This document shows, in pieces, positions 1-8,535 of a stretch of DNA of 64,000 bases. Source of the stretch: Clostridiales bacterium (GTDB lineage Bacteria; Bacillota; Clostridia; Oscillospirales; Oscillospiraceae). Both the position numbers and the translations under genes were made by a program. How positions within the stretch are numbered: the stretch's first letter is position 1; every line of letters starts with the position of its first letter. A model generated the notes under the pieces. The model did no database searches. It had not been told where the DNA came from and saw only the letters and a program-made list of their open reading frames with translations. The stretch lies in the NCBI GenBank assembly GCA_004558025.1, contig SFEG01000008.1, forward strand, positions 1 to 64,000. The letters are read 5' to 3'.

Positions 1-84
1 GTAGATGGCTGCAACCTCGGTGAACGCATAGCTTACATGCGCCGCCGCCTCGTTGCCGTCCATCGTCTTGTACTTTCTTGTCAT
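1..84 (-). CDS. nifJ: Pyruvate:ferredoxin (flavodoxin) oxidoreductase, N-terminal 28 codons
   Basis: Partial gene running off the left edge on the minus strand; only the first 28 residues are present. They include KYKTMDGNEAAAHVSYAF, which matches the highly conserved N-terminus of single-chain pyruvate:ferredoxin oxidoreductase. This cytoplasmic enzyme oxidises pyruvate to acetyl-CoA and CO2 and reduces ferredoxin, a hallmark of anaerobic clostridial fermentation. A GGGAGGAAAAG ribosome binding site lies just before the ATG at 84. It is divergent from the Asp23 gene. Acetate kinase further along (53937-55133) would use acetyl phosphate derived from its product. Identity rests on this short N-terminal match only. 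Confidence 0.85.
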   Translation of the reverse strand, partial: MTRKYKTMDGNEAAAHVSYAFTEVAAIY

Positions 85-186
85 ATCTTTTCCTCCCAAA
101 ACTAATGGAATTCTAATAATTATACATTATATTATGTGCTTTGAGTTTAACACTAAAAAAATGCGATGTAAACCTTAAATTATTGC

Positions 187-215
187 TTGTACTTTTTGAA
201 ATGGTGTATTATACT
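187..215 (+). promoter_or_regulatory. Sigma-A-type promoter for the Asp23/fakA operon
   Basis: TTGTAC (187-192) and TATACT (210-215) are separated by 17 bp. A short hairpin GCAATT/AATTGC (222-237) follows in the 5' leader, before the AAAGGAG ribosome binding site of the gene at 267. Confidence 0.6.
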
Positions 216-266
216 ATTGTAGCAATTTTATAATTGCGCGTATTTTGATGAAAGGAGCCTTTCAAT

Positions 267-620
267 ATGGTGAACATCAGCAATGAGCTTGGAAGTATAA
301 GCATCACCAGTGAGGTCTTTACGAATATTGCCGGCGCTGCGGCGACGAGCTGCTTCGGCGTGAAGGGTATGGCAGGACGCAGTAAGGAAGGCGGCCCGCT
401 CCAGCTTCTCAGACGCGAATCAATGTCAAAGGGCGTTATGACCCATCTTAACGACGACGGCACGCTTTCGCTTGAGCTGCACATCGGCGTTGACAACGGC
501 GTTAATATAAGCGCCGTGTGCCGCAGCATCATAAAGGAAGTGCGCTACAAGGTCGCAAAGGCCACGGGCGTTCCCGTTAAGAGCGTCGACGTTTATGTAG
601 ACACTGTCATAGTCGGTTAA
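267..620 (+). CDS. Asp23/Gls24 family envelope stress protein (YloU-like)
   Basis: The 117-residue protein has the Asp23/Gls24 (DUF322) pattern: an opening ISNELGSISITSEVFTNIAG followed by alternating strand and helix to a C-terminal VKSVDVYVDTVIVG. Family members are small cytosolic or membrane-peripheral proteins linked to envelope stress; the biochemical role is unclear. The start is the ATG at 267, about 9 nt after AAAGGAG. It lies 35 bp upstream of a FakA/YloV gene, the conserved yloU-yloV arrangement of Firmicutes, so the two are probably co-transcribed and functionally linked. Confidence 0.85.
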   Translation: MVNISNELGSISITSEVFTNIAGAAATSCFGVKGMAGRSKEGGPLQLLRRESMSKGVMTHLNDDGTLSLELHIGVDNGVNISAVCRSIIKEVRYKVAKATGVPVKSVDVYVDTVIVG

Positions 621-655
621 TTACAGAGAAAATCCCTCCCGGAGGTGCTTTTGAT

Positions 656-2341
656 TTGAGAGAATATTTAGACGCCGCGGTGTTTAAGGACATGATCCTT
701 TGCGCTGACGCCGCGCTTGCTGAAAATACTCAGCAGATAAACGAGCTTAACGTTTTCCCCGTTCCCGACGGTGATACGGGTACGAATATGGGGCTTACGA
801 TGAACGAGGCCGCAGCCCAGCTCAGGAAAAAAGAGTTTTACGCGGTCGATGCCGTGGCCGACTGCGTTGCCGGTGCTCTCCTGCGCGGCGCGCGCGGAAA
901 TTCCGGCGTTATCCTGTCGCTCCTGTTCCGCGGAATATCCCGCAGACTCAAGGGCATGGAGACAGTCGGCGCGAAGGAATTCGCGGCAGCTATGGAGGAC
1001 GGAGTTGACGCGGCCTATAAGGCGGTCATGAAGCCCGCCGAGGGCACGATACTGACCGTCGCGCGTATGGCGTCGGCCGCCGCCGTCGAGTATGCCAAGA
1101 AGGGCACGGATATTGAGGAGCTGCTCGAGACCGCGCTCAGGATCGGCAGCGAGGCGCTTGAAAACACCGTTAATCAGAATCCCGTTCTGCAGAAGGCGGG
1201 TGTTGTAGACGCCGGCGGCAAGGGCTATATCGTCATCTTCAGCGCCATGCTCGCATGCCTGCGCGGAGAGGTCAAGGCTCCGACGGCGGCTGTTCAGGCG
1301 AGAGTTATCGCAAACGAAAACAACGCGTTCGATATGTTCGGAACCGATGAGATAACCTATGCCTTCGATACCGTATATATAGTCCGCAAGAACGAGCCGA
1401 ATGTCGACCTCACGCCGCTGCGCGCCTATCTTTCCAGCATCGGCGACTGCCTTGTTATCGGCGAGGACGACGAGGCGTTCAAGGTGCATGTCCATACAAA
1501 TATCCCCGGTGAGGCGCTTACGAAGAGCCAGCAGTACGGTACGCTGGAGCTTGCCAAGATCGAGAATATGCGCACGCAGTATGACGATATAATGGCAGGC
1601 CGCAAGGCACAGACGACCGACGATCTTGAAAAGGTTGAGCAGGAGCTTGAAGCCGCCGAGGAGCTGCACGCGATACCCACTAAACGCTATGGCATAGTCG
1701 CCGTCTGCGCGGGCGAGGGCATCGCGAACCTGTTCAAGGAGCTCGGAGCCGACACAATCGTGACCGGCGGCCAGACCATGAACCCCTCGACCGCGGACAT
1801 AATAAAAGAAATTAACCGCACCCCGGCAGAGATCGTGTTCGTTCTGCCGAACAATAAGAACATAATCATGGCAGCCGAGCAGAGCATTCCGCTTTGCGAG
1901 GATAAGACCGTTGTCGTTATCCCGACGAAGACCATTCCCCAGGGAATAACCGCGATGCTCAACTTCGATCCCGAAAGCGAGGTGTCCGACATCGTCGAGA
2001 CGCTTACAGAGTCCCTTTCGGACGTTCACACGGCTCAGGTCACCTACGCTGCGCGTGACTCGGACTTTGACGGCTACGCCATCCACGCGGGCGAATACCT
2101 CGCGCTTTTGGACGGTAAGCTCATCGGCAGCTTTACCGAGATGCCCGCAATGCTTAATAAAATGTCCGAGGCGTTTACCGAGCTTGAGCCCGAGATCATC
2201 ACCGTTTACTATGGCGAGGATGTGAGCGGGGAGGACGCGGAGACCACGGCCGGAACGATCGAGAAGGCGTTCCCAGACGCGGAGGTCACAGTCGTAAACG
2301 GCGGCCAGCCCGTTTACTACTACATGATATCGGTGGAGTAA
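656..2341 (+). CDS. fakA: DAK2 domain fatty acid kinase catalytic subunit-like protein (FakA/YloV)
   Basis: 561 residues, the usual FakA length. The N-terminal DAK2 (dihydroxyacetone kinase-like) ATP-binding domain carries the signature NVFPVPDGDTGTNM near residues 34-47, whose aspartates bind Mg-ATP, and a later GARGNSGV loop. A middle domain and a C-terminal DegV/EDD-like region follow. In characterised Firmicutes FakA phosphorylates fatty acids presented by FakB (DegV) proteins so they can enter phospholipid synthesis through PlsX/PlsY. No FakB gene is in the window; plsY is at 22018. The start is TTG at 656, placed 8-9 nt after CGGAGGTG. It follows the Asp23-like gene. Confidence 0.85.
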   Translation: MREYLDAAVFKDMILCADAALAENTQQINELNVFPVPDGDTGTNMGLTMNEAAAQLRKKEFYAVDAVADCVAGALLRGARGNSGVILSLLFRGISRRLKGMETVGAKEFAAAMEDGVDAAYKAVMKPAEGTILTVARMASAAAVEYAKKGTDIEELLETALRIGSEALENTVNQNPVLQKAGVVDAGGKGYIVIFSAMLACLRGEVKAPTAAVQARVIANENNAFDMFGTDEITYAFDTVYIVRKNEPNVDLTPLRAYLSSIGDCLVIGEDDEAFKVHVHTNIPGEALTKSQQYGTLELAKIENMRTQYDDIMAGRKAQTTDDLEKVEQELEAAEELHAIPTKRYGIVAVCAGEGIANLFKELGADTIVTGGQTMNPSTADIIKEINRTPAEIVFVLPNNKNIIMAAEQSIPLCEDKTVVVIPTKTIPQGITAMLNFDPESEVSDIVETLTESLSDVHTAQVTYAARDSDFDGYAIHAGEYLALLDGKLIGSFTEMPAMLNKMSEAFTELEPEIITVYYGEDVSGEDAETTAGTIEKAFPDAEVTVVNGGQPVYYYMISVE

Positions 2342-2352
2342 ATAATAAAACG

Positions 2353-2386
2353 AACAGCTCACGGCAGCGCGCTGCCGTGAGCTGTT
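2353..2386. terminator. Perfect palindrome, bidirectional terminator
   Basis: A 16-bp perfect stem (AACAGCTCACGGCAGC with its complement) around a GC loop lies between convergent fakA and the secreted-protein gene, followed by a short T/A-rich tract on either side. Confidence 0.75.
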
Positions 2387-2397
2387 TAATTATTTCG

Positions 2398-2949
2398 TTA
2401 TACGCCGTAGGATATGACCTCGATAAGCTCTCCCGAGTATGCGTCGATGACCATGGTTGAATCGGCGAGAATGTCTCCGCCGTGCCCCTGAGAAGATAGA
2501 GTAACATCGCTGAATGTTATCACCCATGCGGGCGCATTTCGGAGCACCCTGCCGCTTTCGTTAATGACAGCCGACTCGTTATCGGTAAAGCTTGCAAGAA
2601 TGGCGTTTACCGAGCTCGGAGCGGAAGAGGTCATTGCCTCAAGGTGTTTTGACGCGACCGAGAGGGCTGCATCGCGGTCTATCATTGCGTTTCCGGAAGA
2701 CTGTACGCTTTCTGCCGCAAGCTCCGCGACGGAAAAATCGCGGTCGGCGGGGTCGACTCTGTCGGTCAGCGCCCGCAAGGTTCCTGTAAGCGGAACAGAC
2801 TCATCGCAGACCGAAACGGTATCCAAAACCTGCTCCCGGCCGCTTGCTTTTGCTGCTTCGGGCTCTGCCGACAAGGCGTATGCTACTGACGCGGACAATG
2901 CGAGCACGGCAGCTAAAGCTCCGGCAAAAATTTTGATGCGTTTATTCAT
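2398..2949 (-). CDS. Secreted or membrane-anchored hypothetical protein (PepSY-like C-terminus possible)
   Basis: A 183-residue protein starting at the ATG at 2949, eight bases after AAAGGAGG; an upstream in-frame ATG overlaps that ribosome binding site and is unlikely. The N-terminus MNKRIKIFAGALAAVLALSA is a typical signal peptide or anchor. The remainder is soluble and ends with a region (AWVITFSDVTL, then TMVIDAYSGELIEVISYG) resembling the end of PepSY/YpeB-type domains, where a variable is followed by a statement about a stored value. No enzymatic motif is visible. It is a single gene with its own ribosome binding site, and its function is not known. Confidence 0.6.
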   Translation of the reverse strand: MNKRIKIFAGALAAVLALSASVAYALSAEPEAAKASGREQVLDTVSVCDESVPLTGTLRALTDRVDPADRDFSVAELAAESVQSSGNAMIDRDAALSVASKHLEAMTSSAPSSVNAILASFTDNESAVINESGRVLRNAPAWVITFSDVTLSSQGHGGDILADSTMVIDAYSGELIEVISYGV

Positions 2950-3110
2950 ATTTGTACCTCCTTTGAGCAAAAATCCACTTACACCGCAATATGTCTATAC
3001 AATATCTGCGTATATGATAGCATATAAAATTCGGAAACGAAAGCAGTATCAGTAATAGTTAACATATTGTTCGTTGTGCGTTAACAATTACATACTGCGC
3101 CGCATGAGCA

Positions 3111-3139
3111 TTGACAAGGTGCGGGGCTGAATATAAAAT
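3111..3139 (+). promoter_or_regulatory. Promoter for the moaC-ansA-FAD oxidoreductase operon
   Basis: TTGACA (3111-3116) and TAAAAT (3134-3139) with 17-bp spacing, about 30 bp upstream of the moaC start. Confidence 0.65.
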
Positions 3140-3168
3140 AAGCATATCTAACGATACGGAGAAGCACT

Positions 3169-3645
3169 ATGGCAGATTTTACGCATTTTAACGAAAACGG
3201 CAGAGCGAAGATGGTGGACGTGTCCGAAAAGGCGGACACCGTGCGCACGGCGGTCGCGGCGGGGCGTGTGATAGTCAACGCCGAGACCTTTGAGCTCATA
3301 CGCTCCGGCGGCATGAAAAAGGGAGACGTTTTGTCCGTCGCGCAGATAGGCGGCATAATGGGCGCAAAGCGAACCTCGGAGATCATACCCATGTGCCATC
3401 CGATAATGATATCGGGCGTGGATATCGACATTTCGCTGTGCGAGGAAAGCTGCAGCGTCGAGATCGTCGCCACAACGAAGTGCACCGGCGCGACCGGTGT
3501 TGAGATGGAGGCGCTCACGGCGGTGTCCGTCGCGGCGCTGACTGTGTACGATATGTGTAAGGCCGTGCAGCGCGATATCGAGATAACGGATATCCGCCTT
3601 CTCAAGAAAACCGGCGGCAAAAGCGGGGTGTTCGAGCGAAAATGA
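3169..3645 (+). CDS. moaC: Cyclic pyranopterin monophosphate synthase MoaC
   Basis: 158 residues, the normal MoaC length. Conserved blocks are visible: AAGRVIV, GDVLSVAQIGGIMGAKRTSE, the MCHP catalytic/substrate-binding motif, GVEMEALTAV and YDMCKA, with a C-terminal LLKKTGGKSG. MoaC converts 3',8-cyclo-7,8-dihydro-GTP made by MoaA into cyclic pyranopterin monophosphate, the first stable molybdopterin precursor, in the cytoplasm. No other molybdenum cofactor gene is in the window. Its stop codon overlaps the start of ansA (ATGA, 3642-3645), implying translational coupling, although the two pathways have no obvious connection. Confidence 0.95.
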   Translation: MADFTHFNENGRAKMVDVSEKADTVRTAVAAGRVIVNAETFELIRSGGMKKGDVLSVAQIGGIMGAKRTSEIIPMCHPIMISGVDIDISLCEESCSVEIVATTKCTGATGVEMEALTAVSVAALTVYDMCKAVQRDIEITDIRLLKKTGGKSGVFERK

Positions 3646-4655
3646 AAAATATCCTCATGATAGGAACGGGCGGTACCATCGCATCGCAGATAAGCGGCGA
3701 CGCACTTTCGCCGCAGCTGAGCCCCGACGAGCTTCTGGCGCTCGTCCCGGCGATATCGAAGCTGTGTAGCGTCGAGTGCATATCGCTTTTTAATGTCGAC
3801 AGCACTAGCATGACCCCCGCGCACTGGGTGGAGATAACGCGGTGCGTAAGGGATAATTACGATAAATACGACGGCTTTGTCATAAGCCACGGAACGGACA
3901 CGATGGCCTATACTGCGGCGGCGCTTAGCTATATGATCCGCGGTTCGGGAAAGCCCGTCATACTCACCGGCGCGCAGAAGCCCATATGCTTCGACTCGAC
4001 AGACTCGAAGATAAATCTTCTAGATGCCTTCACCTGCGCCTGCTCGGACGATATGTGCGGCGTGAACATTGTCTTTAACGGCCGCGTCATACTCGGCACC
4101 CGCGCGAGGAAAACGAGGTCCAAGTCCTACGCGGCTTTTTCCAGCATAAATTACCCATACATCGCAACGCTTCAGGACGGGCTGCTCATGCAGTATATTA
4201 AGCCCGAAAGCAGCGAAAGCCCAGAGTTTTTCACCGAGCTTGACACGAATGTCGGGCTTATAAAGATGATTCCCGGCATTGACTTTGAGCTTTTGCAGTT
4301 TCTCACAGAACGCAAGGATGCCGTGATAATAGAGGCCTTCGGGGTTGGCGGCCTGCCGTCCTACGGCGACGATAAGTTCTTGGACATCGTCATAAACGCC
4401 ATCGGAAAGGGCAAGGTCATAATCATGACCACCCAGGTGCAGAACGAGGGCTCGGATCTTGCGGTGTACAACGTCGGGCACAGGCTCAAGGGTTGGCGCA
4501 ATGTGCTTGAGGCGTATGATATGACGACGGAATCCGCGCTTGCTAAGATAATGTGCATCCTCGGCAAGACGCACGATTCCGACGAGATACGCCGCGCGTT
4601 TTATGAGCCGGTGGCGCACGATATACTCTATCACTGCGGAGAGCAAAATGAATAA
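3642..4655 (+). CDS. ansA: Type I (cytoplasmic) L-asparaginase
   Basis: 337 residues with no signal peptide, consistent with a cytoplasmic AnsA-type asparaginase hydrolysing L-asparagine to aspartate and ammonia. The N-terminal TGGTIAS motif supplies the nucleophilic threonine, and SHGTDTMAYTAAAL supplies the second catalytic Thr-Asp pair. GTRARKTRS and AFGVGGLPSYG match later conserved loops. The start overlaps moaC by 4 nt and the end overlaps the next gene by 8 nt, so it sits in the middle of a translationally coupled operon. Confidence 0.9.
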   Translation: MKNILMIGTGGTIASQISGDALSPQLSPDELLALVPAISKLCSVECISLFNVDSTSMTPAHWVEITRCVRDNYDKYDGFVISHGTDTMAYTAAALSYMIRGSGKPVILTGAQKPICFDSTDSKINLLDAFTCACSDDMCGVNIVFNGRVILGTRARKTRSKSYAAFSSINYPYIATLQDGLLMQYIKPESSESPEFFTELDTNVGLIKMIPGIDFELLQFLTERKDAVIIEAFGVGGLPSYGDDKFLDIVINAIGKGKVIIMTTQVQNEGSDLAVYNVGHRLKGWRNVLEAYDMTTESALAKIMCILGKTHDSDEIRRAFYEPVAHDILYHCGEQNE

Positions 4656-5847
4656 TGTTGTAATAATAGGCGGCGGCGCGTCGGGAATGGCGGCCGCGAT
4701 AACTGCCTCGGAGGATAAAAATAATAATGTGATACTGCTCGAGCGGCAGCAGCGCGTCGGCAAAAAGCTCCTCAGCACCGGCAACGGAAGGTGCAACCTC
4801 ACCAATACCGGCGCTTCTCCCGAGCATTATCACGGTTCGCAGCCGGGCTTTGCCGACTGCGTGCTCTCGCGCTTTACGCCGGAGGATACCCTGCGCTTTT
4901 TTGATTCACTCGGCCTCAGCGTGAGCCGCGAGTACGGCGGCAGGGTATATCCGCAGTCGAACTCGGCAAACAGCGTTGTCGACGTTCTGCGCTTTGCGCT
5001 CATGAGGGATAATATAGCGGTAAGGACCTCCTGCCCGGCGCGCAGAATTGAAAGACGCGGCGAGGGGTTTGTCGTTTTTACGGACGAGGGCAGCATAAAT
5101 GCCGACTTCGTCATAGCTTCCTGCGGCGGAGCGGCCGGCGCGAAGGTCGGTGGAGTCCATGACGGATACGAGCTTTTAAAGCCCCTCGGGCACAAGTGTA
5201 CGCCGCTTTTGCCGTCTTTGGTGCAGCTTATATGCGACCCTGCGTATCCGCGCGCTCTCAAGGGCGTAAGGGTAATGGTGAAGCTGCGCCTTGAAAAAGA
5301 CGGTGAAACGATAGCAAAAAGCGGCGGCGAGCTGCAATTTACGGAAACGGGGCTTTCAGGCCCCGCAGCATTTGATATCTCCCGTGCCGCGGCTGGGATC
5401 GGCAGAGGAATTATACACATTGACCTCTCGGGTGGAGCGGACATTGAAGAAAAGCTCCGCGCACGGATAAAAAATAACCCCGCGCTCTGCGCCGACGATG
5501 CCCTCACCGGAGTTCTGCACAACAGGCTCGGCAAGATGGCTGTCAAATACGCCGGTGTTCCTGGCTCTCTGCCGCTCGGCAAGCTCACGGATAAGGACAT
5601 TACGGCCATAGCGAACGCCTGCCGCGATTTTGCGATAGCTCTGCGCGGCGTTGAGGATTTTGACCACGCTCAGGTGACGGCCGGCGGCATAAAAACGACG
5701 GGAGTAAACCCCGAAACGCTCGAGAGCTGGTTTGTGCCGCACCTGTTTATAACGGGTGAGCTTCTGGATGTCGATGCCGACTGCGGCGGCTTTAACCTCC
5801 AGTGGGCCTGGGCCAGCGGCGTGACGGCAGGGAGGCTCGGCAGATGA
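4648..5847 (+). CDS. BaiN/RdsA (HI0933-like) family FAD-dependent oxidoreductase
   Basis: 399 residues beginning at ATG 4648 inside the end of ansA. The N-terminal dinucleotide-binding motif VVIIGGGASGMAAAI is followed by ERQQRVGKKLLSTGNGRCNL, the diagnostic family signature. The C-terminus has VTAGGI and then ELLDVDADCGGFNLQWAW, which closes the FAD site. The family is cytosolic; some relatives act on flavin-linked reduction of unsaturated steroids, but most have no known substrate. An earlier in-frame ATG (4603) lies within ansA and lacks a ribosome binding site. It is followed at a 4-nt overlap by another FAD protein. Confidence 0.85.
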   Translation: MNNVVIIGGGASGMAAAITASEDKNNNVILLERQQRVGKKLLSTGNGRCNLTNTGASPEHYHGSQPGFADCVLSRFTPEDTLRFFDSLGLSVSREYGGRVYPQSNSANSVVDVLRFALMRDNIAVRTSCPARRIERRGEGFVVFTDEGSINADFVIASCGGAAGAKVGGVHDGYELLKPLGHKCTPLLPSLVQLICDPAYPRALKGVRVMVKLRLEKDGETIAKSGGELQFTETGLSGPAAFDISRAAAGIGRGIIHIDLSGGADIEEKLRARIKNNPALCADDALTGVLHNRLGKMAVKYAGVPGSLPLGKLTDKDITAIANACRDFAIALRGVEDFDHAQVTAGGIKTTGVNPETLESWFVPHLFITGELLDVDADCGGFNLQWAWASGVTAGRLGR

Positions 5848-7421
5848 TACTTGTAAGAAACCTGCGCCTCGATATAGGTCAAAACGAGGATAAGCTCAAG
5901 GCCAAAGCCGCGCGCGAGCTGCGCGTGCCCGCTTGGGCGATAAAGAGCTTTAAGATCACAAAGCGCTCGCTCGACTCGAGAAAGAAAAACGACATCCACT
6001 GGCTATACTCCGTCGCATTGGAGACGGATAACGAGGCTAAGCTCCTTGCTAAGAATAAAAGTAAAAACATCGCAGAATATGAGGAGACGGAGTACCCCGT
6101 GCCGCGACTGAGCGTAAATGAGCGCCCCATTGTCGCGGGCTTCGGGCCGGGCGGCATGTTCGCGGCGCTGGTTTTGAGCATGGCGGGGCTGCGGCCCATC
6201 GTTCTTGAGCGCGGCGCCGATGCCGAAACTCGAAAGAAAAAGGTCGATTCCTTCCGCTCGGGCGGCGAGCTCGACCCGGAGTGCAACGTCCAGTTCGGCG
6301 AGGGCGGCGCGGGAACGTTTTCCGACGGGAAGCTCGGCACGGGCATACGCGATAAGCGCATACGCTGGATACTGCGCACCTTTTATGAGCACGGCGCGCC
6401 CGAGAGCATACTTTACGACGCAAAGCCGCATATCGGCACTGATATACTTATAAATGTAGTGCAGGGCATACGCGAAAGCATTATAAAAAACGGCGGCGAG
6501 GTACTGTTCAACACAAAGCTCACGGGGCTTATTATTGAAAATAACGCTCTGCGCGCCGTAAAAGTGACGGATGAACGCGGCGAGCACGAGCTTGCGTGCT
6601 CAGAACTCATCCTCGCAATAGGTCACTCGGCGCGGGATACATTTGAGATGCTCGAAAAGGCGGGCATTCCCATGGAGGCAAAGCCCTTTTCCATGGGCGC
6701 GCGCATCGAGCATAAGCAAAGGGATATTGACCTCGCGCAGTACGGCGAGAGCAGCGGCGCGCTCCCCGCGGCCGACTATTCGCTGAACGTTCACCTGCCC
6801 GACAGCACGAGCGCATATACCTTCTGCATGTGCCCCGGCGGTGAGGTCATCGCTGCGGCGTCCGAGCCCGGAGGAGTATGTACGAACGGCATGAGCAACT
6901 CGCGCCGCGACGCGGAAAACGCAAACAGCGCCCTGCTCGTTACCTTGCAGCCGGAGGACTTCCCCTATGACGGCCCTCTCGGCGGCATGCGATGGCAGCG
7001 AGATATCGAGCACGCGGCATTTGCCGCATCCGGAAGCTACCGCGCCCCGGCGCAGACCGTTGGCGATTTCCTCGCGCATAAAAAAAGCGACGGCGCGGGA
7101 GCGGTCACGCCGAGCTACAGACCCGGCGTTTACTGGTGCGATCTGCACGAGGTTCTGCCTGAACGCATAACGGGCGTGCTTGAAAACGCGCTGCCGGAGC
7201 TCGGCAAAAAGCTAAAGGGCTTTGATGCGCCGGATGCCGTACTCACAGCGCCGGAGACGCGCTCGTCCTCGCCCGTGCGCATACTGCGTGACGATGCCCG
7301 CCGCTCGCAGATACGGGGGCTGTACCCCTGCGGAGAGGGCGCGGGATACGCCGGAGGCATAACCTCCGCCGCCGTCGACGGCATGAAATGCGCCGAGGCG
7401 CTTATCGAAACGCTTAAATAA
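5844..7421 (+). CDS. FAD-dependent dehydrogenase, COG2509 family
   Basis: 525 residues from ATG 5844 (ATGA overlap with the previous stop). An N-terminal domain of about 90 residues rich in Lys/Arg (KAARELRVPAWAIKSFKITKR) precedes a flavin-binding core with IVAGFGPGGMFAALVLS and a family-typical VQFGEGGAGTFSDGKL. The C-terminus YPCGEGAGYAGGITSAAVDG completes the FAD site. This matches the widespread uncharacterised NAD(FAD)-utilising dehydrogenase family of Clostridia. The substrate is unknown. It is the last gene of the moaC operon and is followed by a terminator. Confidence 0.85.
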   Translation: MILVRNLRLDIGQNEDKLKAKAARELRVPAWAIKSFKITKRSLDSRKKNDIHWLYSVALETDNEAKLLAKNKSKNIAEYEETEYPVPRLSVNERPIVAGFGPGGMFAALVLSMAGLRPIVLERGADAETRKKKVDSFRSGGELDPECNVQFGEGGAGTFSDGKLGTGIRDKRIRWILRTFYEHGAPESILYDAKPHIGTDILINVVQGIRESIIKNGGEVLFNTKLTGLIIENNALRAVKVTDERGEHELACSELILAIGHSARDTFEMLEKAGIPMEAKPFSMGARIEHKQRDIDLAQYGESSGALPAADYSLNVHLPDSTSAYTFCMCPGGEVIAAASEPGGVCTNGMSNSRRDAENANSALLVTLQPEDFPYDGPLGGMRWQRDIEHAAFAASGSYRAPAQTVGDFLAHKKSDGAGAVTPSYRPGVYWCDLHEVLPERITGVLENALPELGKKLKGFDAPDAVLTAPETRSSSPVRILRDDARRSQIRGLYPCGEGAGYAGGITSAAVDGMKCAEALIETLK

Positions 7422-7435
7422 AACAAATTACACCC

Positions 7436-7472
7436 GCCGAAGGAGAGATTCTTCTCTGCTTCGGCATTTTTT
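7436..7472 (+). terminator. Rho-independent terminator of the moaC operon
   Basis: The stem GCCGAAGGAGAG with CTCTGCTTCGGC closes a short loop and is followed by ATTTTTT. Confidence 0.8.
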
Positions 7473-7526
7473 GTGCCCTTTGCCACAGCACTGCCCATAT
7501 AATTTGTATTAACATAAAACCATAAG

Positions 7527-7749
7527 CACAAAATCTTGTGTTGCAGCAAAACTTGCAATTACGCGTTGATTAATAATTTGTGAATATCCGAAAACGGCGC
7601 TAAGTGTTGAAAATGCGATGTTTTGCCCACGGTGAAAAAGTTTCAAAGACAGAAAATGCCGCAAAAAAAATAACTCTCGGTAAATATGCAGACCACAACA
7701 TTTAGTGGCAAAGTGGGTTACAAAGCGGTAAAAATGACTACATTTTGTG
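7527..7749 (+). promoter_or_regulatory. Three NrdR-box-like operators upstream of nrdG
   Basis: CACAAAATCTTGTG (7527-7540), CACAACATTTAGTG (7694-7707) and GACTACATTTTGTG (7736-7749) match the NrdR consensus CACwAtATaTwGTG at about 12, 12 and 11 of 14 positions. The last two start 42 bp apart, close to four helical turns, and the third sits just upstream of the -35 element. NrdR is the ATP/dATP-sensing repressor of ribonucleotide reductase genes. The rest of the 7473-7815 stretch holds no gene that I can see. Confidence 0.65.
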
Positions 7750-7757
7750 TTTTTCTA

Positions 7758-7786
7758 TTGACATGGCAATCGGCTTATGCTATTGT
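7758..7786 (+). promoter_or_regulatory. Promoter of nrdG-nrdD-trxB
   Basis: A consensus TTGACA (7758-7763) and TATTGT (7781-7786) with a 17-bp spacer. The proximal NrdR-like box ends 8 bp upstream of the -35 element, a position suited to repression. Confidence 0.7.
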
Positions 7787-7815
7787 TTAGAACGTTGAAT
7801 AAATGGGAGTGTGCA

Positions 7816-8514
7816 ATGAAGGTAACAGGTATTCAAAAATTAACGCTTCTTGACTATCCCGGAGTGGTCGCGTGCACGGTGTTTACAGCCGGCTGCAATT
7901 TCAGATGCCCGTTCTGCCACAACTCGATGCTCGTCCTGCCCGAACAGATCGATAACGACTGCCTCACGGACGATGAGGTGTTCGACTTTCTCAGACGGCG
8001 CAGGGGAGTGCTCGACGGGGTCGCCGTTACGGGCGGCGAGCCGCTTCTGCATGCGGATATGCCCGAGTTTCTGGAGCGGGTCAAGGCGCTGGGGTATAAG
8101 ATCAAGCTCGACACCAACGGTTCGAATCCGGAGCTGCTGTCCGAGATAATCAAAGACCGGCTCGTTGACCGCGTGGCGATGGATATTAAAAACGCGCCGG
8201 AGGATTATGCGAGGACGATAGGTCTTAAGGAATTTGACCTTGCGCCCGTTGAAATGTCGAAGGAGCTTCTTCTCGGCGGCAGCATGGACTATGAGTTCCG
8301 CACGACGGTCGTCAAAGGCATACACACAAAAGAGAGCCTCATCGGGGCCGCAAAGTGGATAAAGGGCGCGAAGGAATATTACCTTCAGCAGTTTAAGGAT
8401 TCCGGCAGTCTTATTATGCCGGACGGACTTGAAGCGTACGATAAAACACAGATGCACGCACTGGCCGACGCCGTTCGGGACTATGTCCCCGCGGTCGAGG
8501 TAAGAGGCGTTTGA
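7816..8514 (+). CDS. nrdG: Anaerobic ribonucleotide reductase activating protein (radical SAM)
   Basis: 232 residues from ATG 7816; an in-frame upstream ATG (7777) overlaps the promoter. The CNFRCPFCHN motif near residue 27 supplies the three cysteines of the radical-SAM [4Fe-4S] cluster, and VAVTGGEPLLH is the SAM-binding GGE motif. The family opening KLTLLDYPGVVACTVFTAGC is diagnostic of the longer NrdG subtype. It generates the glycyl radical on NrdD using S-adenosylmethionine. nrdD begins 21 bp downstream in the same operon, which makes the partner assignment secure. Confidence 0.93.
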   Translation: MKVTGIQKLTLLDYPGVVACTVFTAGCNFRCPFCHNSMLVLPEQIDNDCLTDDEVFDFLRRRRGVLDGVAVTGGEPLLHADMPEFLERVKALGYKIKLDTNGSNPELLSEIIKDRLVDRVAMDIKNAPEDYARTIGLKEFDLAPVEMSKELLLGGSMDYEFRTTVVKGIHTKESLIGAAKWIKGAKEYYLQQFKDSGSLIMPDGLEAYDKTQMHALADAVRDYVPAVEVRGV

Positions 8515-8535
8515 GAGAAATAACGGAGGATGGAC

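Noticed and set aside
668..2362. Long 564-codon reading frame on the minus strand opposite fakA
   Set aside because: Antisense shadow of a well-recognised gene in GC-rich sequence; no ribosome binding site or known family.
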